This document shows positions 1-9,069 of a stretch of 64,000 nucleotides of DNA, piece after piece; within the stretch, counting starts at the first letter, position 1; every line of letters starts with the position of its first letter. A program made the position numbers and the translations under genes. The notes beneath the pieces are model-generated. The model was not told where the DNA came from and did no database searches. It saw only the letters and a program-made list of their open reading frames with translations. Location: the NCBI GenBank assembly GCA_930633525.1, contig CAKNFP010000002.1:310001-374000 (forward strand), in the 5' to 3' direction. The stretch comes from Hyphomicrobiales bacterium (lineage in GTDB: Bacteria > Pseudomonadota > Alphaproteobacteria > Rhizobiales > Beijerinckiaceae).

Positions 1-215
1 TGTCCTGACAGAACAAGGCCGCCGGGCGCATCCGGGCCAATGCTGATAAAAAGATTGGCCTTATTGCCATCCGCATGGGGGAAACGCCGGAACCGGGCAC
101 CGAGCGGTGCCAATGTCGTCTCGACCCAGTGCAACAGATCGAGATTGCTCTCAGCGCTCAAAGTCGGAAAGCCGATGAGATGGCCGAGCGCGCTTTTGGC
201 GGACAGGGTGGACAT
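1..215 (-). CDS. argE: acetylornithine deacetylase-like peptidase M20 (partial, 5' part)
   Basis: Only the first 71 codons are present; the gene runs off the left edge. The N-terminus carries LIGFPTLSAESNLDLLHWVE and then GGLVLSGH, which matches the start of ArgE-type M20 metallopeptidases, where the motif continues into the first metal ligand (SGHTD). ArgE-type enzymes remove the acetyl group from N-acetylornithine or a related acylated amino acid in the cytoplasm. The ATG at 213-215 has GGGAAG just upstream and sits 23 bases after the aminotransferase stop, so the two genes are probably co-transcribed. Beside an aminotransferase it could act on another N-acyl amino acid rather than in arginine synthesis. 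Confidence 0.72.
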   Translation of the reverse strand, partial: MSTLSAKSALGHLIGFPTLSAESNLDLLHWVETTLAPLGARFRRFPHADGNKANLFISIGPDAPGGLVLSG

Positions 216-238
216 GGGACACTTCCCGACGTGAGTGA

Positions 239-1423
239 CTATCTGAGAGCCTCGGCGATGCGTGAGCAGGCCTGCTCGATCTGGCGCGCGTCGCGCAGGA
301 CGCACATGCGCATGAAGCGTCTGGCGACGCCCCCGAAGAGATGGCCGGGTGCCAGCCCCACCCGCGCCTCGTGCAGGATCTTGCTGCAGGCCACCATCGC
401 GTCGTCCTCGCCCTTCAAGGCGAAGAACACGTAGAGGCCGCCCCGCGGCTTGGCGCCGAATTCCAGCTGGTTGATTCCCGCGAGATGCTCATAGGCGATA
501 TCGCGGCCGGTGCGGCAGCGCTCACGCACTGCATCGACCACAGGCTCACCCTGGATCAAGGCCGCAGCGGCGGCCGCCTGGACGAAGCCGGCGGTGCCGC
601 TGTTGAGATATTGGGTCATCGCGCCGATGGTCGGAGAGAGCGAGGCGGGATGGCTGAGCCAGCCCACGCGCCAGCCCGTCATGGCCCAGGCTTTGGAGAA
701 GCTGTTGACCGCCATGACACGATCCTCGTCATCGGCGATCTGGAGCATCGACGGCGCCACGCGGCCGTCGAAATAGATGCGGCCATAGACCTCGTCGCTG
801 AGGATCCATACGCCGGTGCGCCGGCTGAAGGCGAGAATGGCTTCCAGTTCCGCGGCCGTCGCTACCCATCCACCCGGGTTCGACGGAGTGGGAAGGAAGA
901 TCGCCCGCGTCTTCGCGGTGCAGGCTGCGAACAGCCGCTCCAGATCGAGCCGCCAGTCGCCATCCCGGAAGTCGAGCGGGAAGGGCACCGGAATGGCGTC
1001 ATGCATGTGGATGGCCGCGCGGATATTCGGCCATTGCGGCTCGATATAGACGATTTCGTCGCCCGCATTGGCGATCAGCGACAGCGCGAGGTAGACGGCC
1101 TGCATGCCGCCCGGCGTGACCGTGGAGCGGGCTCGCGAGATCGGTCTCCCATGCAACGCGGTCTGGTAGCTCGACAAGGCCTCAGAGAGCTCAGGCAACC
1201 CGCGCATGTCCGGGACATAGAAGGTCATGCCCTGATCGAGCGCCGCTTTCGCGGCATCGCGGATGAAGGAAGGCGTGACCATGTCGCCCTCGCCATACCA
1301 GAGTGGGATGACGCCCTCTATGCCCTGCGCCTCCACGGCGAGCCGCGCAATATTCTCCATGGGAATACTGGCCATGCTTGGGCGAATGCCCAGTGCGGGG
1401 GCTAGATCTGCCGGTAATGCCAA
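239..1423 (-). CDS. PLP-dependent aminotransferase, class I/II (aspartate aminotransferase family)
   Basis: This is a fold-type I PLP aminotransferase of about 394 residues, normal for the family. Visible motifs are FYVPDMRGLPELSEA (the usual Y-x-x-x-G-x-x-x-L-R region), PSNPGG near residue 182, SDEVYGRIYF near 210 and the PLP lysine in SFSKAWAMTGWRVGW near 244. It would move an amino group between an amino acid and a 2-oxoacid; the substrate cannot be told from sequence. The frame is open to 1477, but I chose the TTG at 1423 because GGAG lies 8 bases upstream; GTG at 1432 and ATG at 1375 are alternatives. It faces iorA across a shared promoter region, and iorA acts on 2-oxoacids made by aromatic aminotransferases. 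Confidence 0.85.
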   Translation of the reverse strand: MALPADLAPALGIRPSMASIPMENIARLAVEAQGIEGVIPLWYGEGDMVTPSFIRDAAKAALDQGMTFYVPDMRGLPELSEALSSYQTALHGRPISRARSTVTPGGMQAVYLALSLIANAGDEIVYIEPQWPNIRAAIHMHDAIPVPFPLDFRDGDWRLDLERLFAACTAKTRAIFLPTPSNPGGWVATAAELEAILAFSRRTGVWILSDEVYGRIYFDGRVAPSMLQIADDEDRVMAVNSFSKAWAMTGWRVGWLSHPASLSPTIGAMTQYLNSGTAGFVQAAAAAALIQGEPVVDAVRERCRTGRDIAYEHLAGINQLEFGAKPRGGLYVFFALKGEDDAMVACSKILHEARVGLAPGHLFGGVARRFMRMCVLRDARQIEQACSRIAEALR

Positions 1424-2015
1424 AATAGTCACTCCACAGGATTGTGAGCCATCCGCTCGAATTTGATCCGGCGCCAACGGCGCCGCGCGATCCTGCCCGC
1501 ATGCAGCCGGAATCGGTGCAATTGCATCTTCCTCAGGATGCTGCAGGGATAGGGTGCTCGACCAGCCATCATTCTCGTCGGCCGAACCCAGGTGTGACCG
1601 ACTTCATTCCCCCGCCCAGGCCACGCGTCGTCCGGTTCTCCTCAATTCAAGCCTTGCGCGGCGATTATTTCAAGTTCAAACTATTCTAGGCCGACGGATG
1701 CGAAATGCAACTGCGGCGTTGTTCCGGGGGGCCGGAGGAGCGTCGTCCTGCGCTGGCAACGAGGCCGACCGCGCGATCGCAGCGACTGGTAAATATGCAA
1801 ATGCATCCTTTTGAATCGGCTTTTGGGCCATTTTCGATCTTGCCATGGCGCAGCCTTTCCCTATTCTTATTCAAAGAGACGGAAACAGGCCGGTCATGCC
1901 CCAGGAATATGAATTCGCAGATATCCGGGCTAAGGCCCGCGGGCGGTGATTGATGCCGATGATGGACATCCTGGCTGCTGTTTCGCCGTGGTCATCATGA
2001 TGGGAGGCCAGTTGC
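1424..2015. promoter_or_regulatory. divergent promoter region between aminotransferase and iorA
   Basis: These roughly 590 bases hold no convincing gene. They contain a 12-base near-palindrome twice, GTGCAATTGCAT at 1516-1527 and ATGCAAATGCAT at 1795-1806 (10 of 12 identical), and a weaker copy ATGCAACTGCGG at 1705-1716. Three related sites in a divergent region suggest binding by a regulator of the flanking 2-oxoacid/amino acid genes, but none is encoded here. The GGGAGG at 2001-2006 is the ribosome binding site of iorA. Confidence 0.45.
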
Positions 2016-4169
2016 ATGGCTGAGCGTTCGTTTGCTCGCGAGGTGCAGGACCTCAAGCTGGGCGAAGGCGAGATCTTCCGTGGCGAAGGTATTCTCGCCA
2101 TAACCAAAGCATTGTTGCAGTCTGGCGTCTCTTATGTCGGCGGCTATCAGGGGTCACCTATTTCCCATCTGATGGATGTGCTTGCCGACGCCAAGGATGT
2201 GCTCGACGATCTCGGTGTCCATTTCGAATCCTCCGCCTCGGAAGCGGCTGCCGCCGCCATGCTGTCGGCATCCGTCATGTATCCGGTGCGCGGGGCTGTG
2301 ACCTGGAAATCGACTGCCGGCACAAATGTGGCTTCGGATGCGCTCTCCAATCTGTCGTCCGGCGGCGTGACGGGAGGTGCCTTGGTCATCATCGGTGAAG
2401 ATTACGGTGAGGGCTCCTCCATCATGCAGGAGCGCTCCCATGCCTTCGCCATGAAATCGCAGATGTGGCTGCTCGATCCGCGCCCCAATCTGGAATCCAT
2501 CGTGAAGGCGGTGGAAGATGGTTTTGCATTGTCGGAAGCCTCGAATACGCCGGTGATGCTTGGTGTTCGTATCCGCACGTGCCATGTGCATGGCCAATTC
2601 GTGGCAAAGGCCAACAGGAAGCCTGAGTTCACCTTGCGCCAAGCCGTCGAGTCACCGAAGCGCGACGTCAATCGCATCGTCCTTCCGCCGGCCGCCTATA
2701 TCCATGAAAAAGAAAAGCTTGAGAAGCGCTGGCCTGCCGCCGTCGCCTTCATCAAGGAGCGGAAACTGAACGAATTCTTCGGGCCTGAGGAAGGTGACGT
2801 CGGCATCATCCTTCAGGGCGGCATGTATAACAGCGTCATGCGCGCGCTGCAGTTCATGGGGCTGGCGGATGTCTACGGCAATTCCGCCGTTCCGCTGTAT
2901 GTTCTCAATGTCGCCTATCCGATGATCGACGACGAGATGGTGGAATTCTGCCTCGACAAGAAGGCCGTCATCATGGTGGAGGAGGGGCAGCCCGAGTATA
3001 TCGAGCAGAGCCTGCATACGCTGTTGCGTCGCCGCGACATCAATACCAAGGTCAGCGGCAAGGATCTTCTGCCGCTTGGCGGCGAGATGACGGCACCTGT
3101 CCTGATCAAGGGCTTCACGGCCTTCTTCGAGACCCACGCCCGCGTGCTGCTCGGCAATCGGCCGCCCCTGCCGGATGCAACTCCGATCCTCTCCGATCCG
3201 AAAATCAAGGCCCTTGCCGATGTCGTGCCGCAGCGGCCGGCCGGTTTCTGCACGGGTTGTCCCGAGCGGCCCATCTTCGCGGCGATGAAGCTGGTCGAGA
3301 AGGAACTCGGACAGCATCACGTCTCAGCCGACATCGGCTGCCATCTGTTCTCCATCCTGCCGCCCTTCAATATCGGCGCGACAACCATGGGCTATGGGCT
3401 GGGGCCGGCCTCGGCTTCCGCCTTCAACGTGGAGGCCGACAAGCGCCCGATCTCCGTGATGGGCGACGGTGGCTTCTGGCACAACGGCCTGTCCACCAGC
3501 GTCGGCAATGCGGTCTATAACAAGCAGGACGGCGTGATCCTGATCGTCGACAACCACTATGCCGCCGCCACCGGCGGGCAGGATATATTGTCCTCGCGCG
3601 CCGATAATCCTGAACGATCGACGAAGCACCCGATCGTCGATGCGGTGAAGGGCATCGGCGTCCAATGGGTGCGCCAGATCGACCGGACCTATGACGTCGC
3701 AAAGATGCGCGATACCCTGAGGGAAGCGCTGACGACACCGGAGCGCGGACCGAAGGTCATCGTCGCCTCGTCCGAATGCATGTTGAACAAGCAGCGGCGC
3801 GTGAAGCCGCAGTTCAACAAGGCTGTCAAGGCAGGGCAGCGCATGGTGCGCGAGCGTTTCGGGGTCGACGAGGATGTCTGCACCGGCGATCATGCCTGTA
3901 TCCGGCTCTCGGGCTGCCCGTCGCTGTCGGTGAAGCATACTGATGATCCCTTGAAGGATGATCCGGTCGCGGCCATCGACAATTCCTGCGTGGGTTGCGG
4001 CAATTGCGGTGAGGTTTCCGAGGCGGCCGTGCTCTGCCCTTCCTTCTATCGCGCGGATATCATCCACAATCCGACCGGCGTGGATCGCTTCCTCGCGAAG
4101 CTCCGCGGCGCGGTGATCGGCTTTCTGCAGCGTCGGCGTGACAGCCGGCGCGTGGTCTTTCCGGCGTGA
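2016..4169 (+). CDS. iorA: indolepyruvate ferredoxin oxidoreductase, alpha subunit
   Basis: The 717-residue protein is the catalytic subunit that oxidatively decarboxylates aryl-pyruvates such as indolepyruvate to aryl-acetyl-CoA, with thiamine diphosphate as cofactor. The N-terminal pyrimidine-binding domain shows VSYVGGYQGSPISHL. The ThDP motif GDGGFWHNGL begins near residue 482 and ends in the VDNHYAAATGGQ region. The C-terminal part has ferredoxin-type cysteines: CTGDHACIRLSGC near 620 and CVGCGNCGEVSEAAVLCP near 658-675. The length equals that of proteobacterial IorA. GGGAGG lies 9 bases before the ATG. The stop overlaps the longest reading of iorB, so both are one transcript making the two-subunit enzyme. 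Confidence 0.93.
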   Translation: MAERSFAREVQDLKLGEGEIFRGEGILAITKALLQSGVSYVGGYQGSPISHLMDVLADAKDVLDDLGVHFESSASEAAAAAMLSASVMYPVRGAVTWKSTAGTNVASDALSNLSSGGVTGGALVIIGEDYGEGSSIMQERSHAFAMKSQMWLLDPRPNLESIVKAVEDGFALSEASNTPVMLGVRIRTCHVHGQFVAKANRKPEFTLRQAVESPKRDVNRIVLPPAAYIHEKEKLEKRWPAAVAFIKERKLNEFFGPEEGDVGIILQGGMYNSVMRALQFMGLADVYGNSAVPLYVLNVAYPMIDDEMVEFCLDKKAVIMVEEGQPEYIEQSLHTLLRRRDINTKVSGKDLLPLGGEMTAPVLIKGFTAFFETHARVLLGNRPPLPDATPILSDPKIKALADVVPQRPAGFCTGCPERPIFAAMKLVEKELGQHHVSADIGCHLFSILPPFNIGATTMGYGLGPASASAFNVEADKRPISVMGDGGFWHNGLSTSVGNAVYNKQDGVILIVDNHYAAATGGQDILSSRADNPERSTKHPIVDAVKGIGVQWVRQIDRTYDVAKMRDTLREALTTPERGPKVIVASSECMLNKQRRVKPQFNKAVKAGQRMVRERFGVDEDVCTGDHACIRLSGCPSLSVKHTDDPLKDDPVAAIDNSCVGCGNCGEVSEAAVLCPSFYRADIIHNPTGVDRFLAKLRGAVIGFLQRRRDSRRVVFPA

Positions 4170-4180
4170 GTGGAACAGTG

Positions 4181-5737
4181 ATGACACGCCATGAGACCTT
4201 CCCCGTGACGCGTCTTGCGACCGCACGCCCCATTTCCGTGGCGATCCTGGCCATGGGCGGGCAGGGCGGCGGTGTCCTGTCGGATTGGGTCGTCGCGCTC
4301 GCCGAAGCCCAGGGCTGGGTCGCGCAGTCGACCTCCGTGCCGGGCGTCGCGCAGCGCACGGGCGCAACCATCTATTACGTGGAAATGCTGCAGGCCCAGG
4401 CGGGGCAGGACCCAGTCCTGTCCCTCATGCCAACCCCCGGCGATGTCGATGTCGTCATGGCGGCGGAGTTCATGGAAGCCGGCCGTTCCATGTTGCGCGG
4501 CCTCGTCACGCCAGAGCGTACAACACTCATCACCTCCAGCCACCGCTCCTTCGCGGTCGGCGAGAAGGAAAAGCCGGGCAACGGCATCGGGGATCCGCTC
4601 GTCGTGGTGGAAGCCGCCGGCATCGCGGCCAAGCGTATCATCGCCTTCGACATGCAGACGCTCGCCGAGAAGAACGGCAGCGTTATTTCAGCCGCCATGT
4701 TCGGCGCGCTGGCGGCCGCCGAGGTGCTGCCCTTCCCGCGCTCCGCTTTCGAGGATGCCGTCAAGGCGGGCGGCAAGGGTGTCGAGGCGAGCCTGCGCGC
4801 CTTCTCGGCTGCCTACGACCGCACCCGTGAGAAACCGCGCGATGCGGTGAGCGCCGAGCCTGAGAAGGCCCTGCCGCCTTTGCCGGACACTGTCGGCCAC
4901 GCGGCGCTCGACGGGCTCCTCGCGCGCATCCGCAGGGAGTTGCCCGCCGAGGCGCATCCCATCGCCTTCGCAGGCGTCAAGCGCCTCGTCGACTATCAGG
5001 ACATCGCCTATGCCGGCGCCTATCTCGACCGGCTCAAGGCTTTGACCGCCCTCGACGCGGCCCATGACGGCGCGGGCAAAGGCTTCGCCTTCACCACTAC
5101 CGCCGCCAAATATCTCGCGGTCGCCTTCGCCTATGACGACGTCATCCGCGTTGCCGATCTCAAGACGCGCGCCAGCCGTTTCGACCGGGTGCGGCGCGAG
5201 GTCGGCGCCAAGGGCGACCAGATCGTCTATACGACCGAATACATGCATCCGCGCATGGAAGAGGTGGCTGGGACCTTGCCGGCCGGCATGGGCCATTTCC
5301 TCGAAGCCCGGCCGAAACTGTTCCAAGCCCTCGACCGTCTCGTCAACCGCGGCCGCCGGGTGCGGACAGGCACCATCGGCTGGTTCCTCAGCCTTTATGT
5401 CGTCGCGAGCCTGAAGCCGATTCGCACGCGCACCCTGCGGCACGAGCGGGAAATGGCCCATGTCGCGCATTGGCTCGATGTCGCGACCACGGCCTTGCCG
5501 CGAGATTACGACCTTGCCGTCGAGGCGATCGCCTGCCGGCGCCTGGTCAAGGGCTATTCCGACACCCATGCACGCGGCCAATCCAAGTTCGACCGGGTTC
5601 TAGCGGCGGTTCCGATGCTCACGGCCAAGCCGGATGGCGCCGCCTGGCTGCGGCGCCTCAAACAGGCAGCCCTCATGGACGAGGAGGGGACAGCGCTGGA
5701 CGGTGCGCTGCTGACGGCGGAAAGCGCGTATCGGTAG
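4181..5737 (+). CDS. iorB: indolepyruvate ferredoxin oxidoreductase, beta subunit (long form)
   Basis: The first ~200 residues are the pyruvate-ferredoxin oxidoreductase gamma-type domain, with ILAMGGQGGGVLSDW and TSVPGVAQRTGATIYY. The remaining ~300 residues match the C-terminal extension common in proteobacterial IorB proteins (DUF6537-like), so the 518-residue length is normal for this branch but far longer than the ~200-residue archaeal subunit. Two starts are possible: GTG at 4166, overlapping the iorA stop by four bases, or ATG at 4181 with GAGTGGAA upstream; I chose the latter. The pair channels aromatic 2-oxoacids to acyl-CoA and reduces ferredoxin or a similar carrier. Confidence 0.9.
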   Translation: MTRHETFPVTRLATARPISVAILAMGGQGGGVLSDWVVALAEAQGWVAQSTSVPGVAQRTGATIYYVEMLQAQAGQDPVLSLMPTPGDVDVVMAAEFMEAGRSMLRGLVTPERTTLITSSHRSFAVGEKEKPGNGIGDPLVVVEAAGIAAKRIIAFDMQTLAEKNGSVISAAMFGALAAAEVLPFPRSAFEDAVKAGGKGVEASLRAFSAAYDRTREKPRDAVSAEPEKALPPLPDTVGHAALDGLLARIRRELPAEAHPIAFAGVKRLVDYQDIAYAGAYLDRLKALTALDAAHDGAGKGFAFTTTAAKYLAVAFAYDDVIRVADLKTRASRFDRVRREVGAKGDQIVYTTEYMHPRMEEVAGTLPAGMGHFLEARPKLFQALDRLVNRGRRVRTGTIGWFLSLYVVASLKPIRTRTLRHEREMAHVAHWLDVATTALPRDYDLAVEAIACRRLVKGYSDTHARGQSKFDRVLAAVPMLTAKPDGAAWLRRLKQAALMDEEGTALDGALLTAESAYR

Positions 5738-5787
5738 AGGCAATCGACTTTCGGTGCGTCCGGTGGGATTGGGGCGGGAACCTCTGT

Positions 5788-5935
5788 GTCATCCCGGAAG
5801 CCGCAAAGCGGCTGCTCGGGATCTAGAAACATATCGCACCAGCAAAAAGGCGCCTCTTGTACGAAGGCTGATGGCCCTCACGCACCGTATCGGTTCTGGG
5901 TCCCGGGCCCGAGCTGACACTCGTCCCGGGATGAC
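5788..5935. repeat. intergenic repeat bounded by 10-bp inverted ends
   Basis: The segment starts with GTCATCCCGG (5788-5797) and ends with its exact reverse complement CCGGGATGAC (5926-5935). Inside are CCGCAAAGCGG and a GGATCTAGAAA stretch. This resembles the palindromic intergenic units common in rhizobial and related genomes. It fills the gap between the convergent iorB and helicase genes and could also work as a bidirectional terminator. No transposase is present. Confidence 0.55.
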
Positions 5936-5970
5936 CGGCGCGGGCGATATCCCCCAATGGGCGCTTCGGC

Positions 5971-8046
5971 CTAGCGCCACATGCCGCGCATCTGCGCGCC
6001 GATGTCGATGCGGATGTTGCGGGTGTCATGGCGCGTGGACGCTTGTTCACCGACGCTCGGCCAGGTACGGACCTCGAAATGCGCGAGCAGGCTCGAGGGG
6101 ATGAAGCGTGTGCGCGACGCATAGACGTGCCGGTCGCCCTGCGGGTTCTGCCCGTATGTGAAGAACCGTTGTGGAACAACGAGATGCAGGCCGTCTTTCG
6201 CGCGTGTCATCGCCACATAGAGCAGTCGCCGCTCCTCCTCGACCTCCTCCTTGGTGCCGACCCCGAGATCGATGGGGATGCAGCCGTCGACGGTATTGAG
6301 CACGAAGACCGAGGACCATTCCTGGCCCTTGGCGGAATGGATCGTCGACAGGATGAGATAGTCCTCGTCGAGATGCGGCACGCCGGGCTCGTCGCTGGTC
6401 GCGTCTGGAGGATCCAGTGTCAGCTCGGTGAGGAAGCGCTCACGGGAGGGATAGCCGGCCGCGATCTGCTCCAGTTGCAGGAGATCGGCGCTGCGCACCG
6501 TGGCCTCCTCGTGGAGACGCTCCAGATGCGGCTCATACCAGCGGCGCGCATATTCGATATCCGCCGGCCAGGTGGCGTCGCCGCGGGCGATGGCGGTGAT
6601 CATCGCGACAAAGGACGTCCAGTCGTCGCCCGCGCGCGGCGGCGCGGGCAGGGTGGGGAGCCGTGCCAGCGGTTCATCCGCATTGGCCAGCGCATCAAGC
6701 ACGCGCTGGGCGGTGCCCGGTCCGACGCCCGGCAACAACTGCATGGCACGGAAACCCGCGACACGGTCGCGGGGGTTCTGCACGAAACGCAGGATCGCCA
6801 GGATGTCCTTGACATGGGCCGCATCCAGGAACTTGAGCCCGCCGAATTTCACGAAGGGAATATTGCGGCGTGCGAGCTCGATTTCGAGCGGCCGGCTGTG
6901 ATGGGTCGCGCGAAACAGGACCGCCTGCTGCTTCAGCCTGACGCCGGCTTCCCGGTTCGCGAGAACGTTCTCCGCGATATAGCGGGCCTGCTCCGTCTCG
7001 TCGCGCACCGTGACGAGACGCGGCTTTTCCGCCGAGCGGCGCTCGGTCCAGAGGTTCTTGGTAAAGCGCTCACTTGCGAGATCGATGACGCCGTTGGCAG
7101 CCGCCAGGATAGGTTCCGTGGAGCGATAGTTGCGGTCAAGCGTGATGATCCTGGCAGCCGGCGTGAAACGCTTGGGGAATTCGAGGATATTGCGGACCGT
7201 GGCCGCCCGGAAGGAATAGATCGCCTGCGCATCGTCCCCGACCACCGTGAGCCCCTCACCCCTGGGCTTCAACGCCATCAGGATGGAGGCCTGAAGGCGG
7301 TTGGTATCCTGATATTCATCGACCATCACGTGGTCGAAGCGCCCGCCAATATCCTCGGCCAGAACGGGGTGGGCTGCAGCACGCGCCCAGTAGAGGAGGA
7401 GGTCATCGTAGTCGAGCACGTTCTGCGCCTGCTTGGCCGCGACATAGCCGGCAAAGAGCTCCCGAAGCTGGTCAGCCCAGCTGGCGCACCAGGGAAAATG
7501 GCGACCGAGCACATCCTCAAGCGGCGTCTCGGCGTTGACGGCGCGCGAATAGATCGCAAGGCAGGTGCCCTTGGTCGGAAAACGCGTCTCGGTCCGCGAA
7601 AAGCCGAGCTCGTGGCGGACAAGGTTCATGAGATCGGCCGAATCCTCGCGGTCGTGGATCGTGAAGGCCGGATCGAGGCCGATTTCATCGGCATAGTCGC
7701 GCAGGATGCGCGCGCCTATGCCGTGGAACGTCCCCGCCCATGTCAGCGCATCCGTCAGCGGCTGGGCGTTGGCCGGCAGCACGCGATTGCAGATGCGCTC
7801 GACGCGGCGCGCCATTTCGGCGGCGGCGCGACGCGAGAAGGTCATCAGCAGGATACGCCTCGGATCGGCCCCACCGACAATGAGATGGGCGACGCGATGG
7901 GCAAGGGTGTTCGTCTTGCCTGACCCCGCGCCCGCAATGATGAGGAGCGGCGGTGCGATGGTCGCCTTCGCGTCCACAACGCCATGCTCAACAGCCTGCC
8001 TTTGTTCCGCATTCAAGGTTTCGAGATAGGCTGCAGCTACCGACAC
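5971..8046 (-). CDS. ATP-dependent DNA helicase, UvrD/Rep/PcrA family (SF1A)
   Basis: The 691-residue protein has the SF1 motifs in order: LNAEQRQAV (Q motif) near residue 11, Walker A GAGSGKTNTLAHR at 39-45, DEYQDTN (motif II) near 240, GDDAQAIYSFRAA (motif III), LDRNYRSTEPIL (motif IV), STIHSAKGQEWSSVFV (motif V) and VAMTRAKDGLHL (motif VI) near the end. It is expected to unwind DNA 3'-5' in repair or replication restart. The length is typical of short UvrD-like helicases; the C-terminal tail after motif VI is short (~60 residues) and has no Tudor-like domain of true UvrD that I can recognise, so it may be a second paralogue rather than the housekeeping UvrD. It is convergent with iorB and divergent from the rraA operon. 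Confidence 0.9.
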   Translation of the reverse strand: MSVAAAYLETLNAEQRQAVEHGVVDAKATIAPPLLIIAGAGSGKTNTLAHRVAHLIVGGADPRRILLMTFSRRAAAEMARRVERICNRVLPANAQPLTDALTWAGTFHGIGARILRDYADEIGLDPAFTIHDREDSADLMNLVRHELGFSRTETRFPTKGTCLAIYSRAVNAETPLEDVLGRHFPWCASWADQLRELFAGYVAAKQAQNVLDYDDLLLYWARAAAHPVLAEDIGGRFDHVMVDEYQDTNRLQASILMALKPRGEGLTVVGDDAQAIYSFRAATVRNILEFPKRFTPAARIITLDRNYRSTEPILAAANGVIDLASERFTKNLWTERRSAEKPRLVTVRDETEQARYIAENVLANREAGVRLKQQAVLFRATHHSRPLEIELARRNIPFVKFGGLKFLDAAHVKDILAILRFVQNPRDRVAGFRAMQLLPGVGPGTAQRVLDALANADEPLARLPTLPAPPRAGDDWTSFVAMITAIARGDATWPADIEYARRWYEPHLERLHEEATVRSADLLQLEQIAAGYPSRERFLTELTLDPPDATSDEPGVPHLDEDYLILSTIHSAKGQEWSSVFVLNTVDGCIPIDLGVGTKEEVEEERRLLYVAMTRAKDGLHLVVPQRFFTYGQNPQGDRHVYASRTRFIPSSLLAHFEVRTWPSVGEQASTRHDTRNIRIDIGAQMRGMWR

Positions 8047-8241
8047 GAGCGAATTATCCTGCGAATCATCCGGAAGTCATCAGCGTCCACGTTCCCAAAT
8101 TCTCGTTTTGTTCGCAATGTAAAGGATCCGGGTTAGCTATCGATCGGGCCGACAAAGCTCTTCGCCCTCATCGACGCCAGCCGCAACTCGCACGGTGGGA
8201 AAGGCGCGAAATGCCAGTTGACTCGCGATCATCCGGAATTA

Positions 8242-8259
8242 TAGTTTAACGATAAATCA
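8242..8259. promoter_or_regulatory. putative LacI-family operator upstream of the rraA-transporter operon
   Basis: TAGTTTAACGATAAATCA is an imperfect palindrome around a central CG at 8250-8251, typical of LacI-family operators. Its reverse complement agrees with the operator at 15949-15966 at 16 of 18 positions. It lies about 50 bases upstream of the RraA-like start, so it may control that operon through the LacI regulator at 16026. Confidence 0.65.
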
Positions 8260-8307
8260 AAACCGAGGCAGCCAAGTCTGGGCCGCCAAGCATTGACCGA
8301 GTGTGTG

Positions 8308-8988
8308 ATGGCAGAGACCCTAATTGATGCTTACCCGTCATTGCGCGACATGCGAGAGCGCTTCTTCAGTGCCCTCTTGTCCGATGTGCTGGACGACCTG
8401 GGTTATGTGAACCAGGCGATGCCCCACACCATCCGGCCGCTCGACGAGGCGAGTGTCATGGTGGGGCGCGCTCGCACCGCGCTCTATCTCGAAGTCTACG
8501 AGCGGCCGCAGCCGGGTGAGAACCCTTACGAACTCGAGATCACGCTCGTTGACAGCCTCAAGCGCGACGAGATACCCGTTTTTGCCTGTGGCGTGTCCGG
8601 GCGGATCGCACCCTGGGGCGGGCTTCTCAGCACAGCCGCCAATTTTCGTGGCTCCGCCGGCGCCCTGATGGACGGCTGCGTTCGCGACACCCGCGAGATC
8701 CGGTCTATCGGCTACCCCGTCTTCCATGGCGGGATCGCCCCGATCGACTCCAAGGGGCGGGGCAAGATCGTTGCCCTCGACGTCGGGATTGAGTGCGCCG
8801 GCGTCAAGATTGCGAGTGGCGATCTGATTTTTGGCGACATGGATGGCGTCGTCGTCGTGCCGAGGGCTGTCGAAGCCGATGTTCTGCGGCGGGCTTCCGA
8901 GCGTCTCAAGGGCGAACGCAACACCCTGGCAGAGCTCGCGGCGGGCGAGACCCTCGCCAATGTCTTCGCCAAGTTCGGGATTCTCTGA
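8308..8988 (+). CDS. RraA-like protein, class II pyruvate aldolase type
   Basis: The 226-residue protein belongs to the RraA / 4-hydroxy-4-methyl-2-oxoglutarate aldolase family. The metal-binding signature GSAGALMDGCVRD is near residues 115-127, where the paired R-D binds pyruvate and the metal. SDVLDDLGY near the N-terminus is the usual start of the family. Catalytic members split 2-oxo-3-deoxy or 4-hydroxy-2-oxo acids into pyruvate plus a second product. With a sugar-acid dehydratase under what looks like the same operator, the likely job here is cleaving a 2-keto-3-deoxy sugar acid. The frame can start at TTG 8293, but ATG 8308 fits family N-termini better. It is first in an operon with an importer. 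Confidence 0.82.
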   Translation: MAETLIDAYPSLRDMRERFFSALLSDVLDDLGYVNQAMPHTIRPLDEASVMVGRARTALYLEVYERPQPGENPYELEITLVDSLKRDEIPVFACGVSGRIAPWGGLLSTAANFRGSAGALMDGCVRDTREIRSIGYPVFHGGIAPIDSKGRGKIVALDVGIECAGVKIASGDLIFGDMDGVVVVPRAVEADVLRRASERLKGERNTLAELAAGETLANVFAKFGIL

Positions 8989-9069
8989 TCATTGTCCATC
9001 CGGCGCTCACAACGCCGCACCAAAGATGCCGAACGGCACATCGCTTCAAACACAACAAAGGGGATGAAG

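Noticed and set aside
341-1405. A 354-codon open frame on the plus strand
   Set aside because: It is antisense to the aminotransferase, which has clear PLP motifs; the plus-strand reading has low-complexity, Arg/Ala/Gly-rich composition and no family motifs, as expected in GC-rich DNA.
6028-7923. A 631-codon open frame on the plus strand
   Set aside because: It is antisense to the UvrD-type helicase, whose ATPase motifs are intact; the product has no recognisable domain.
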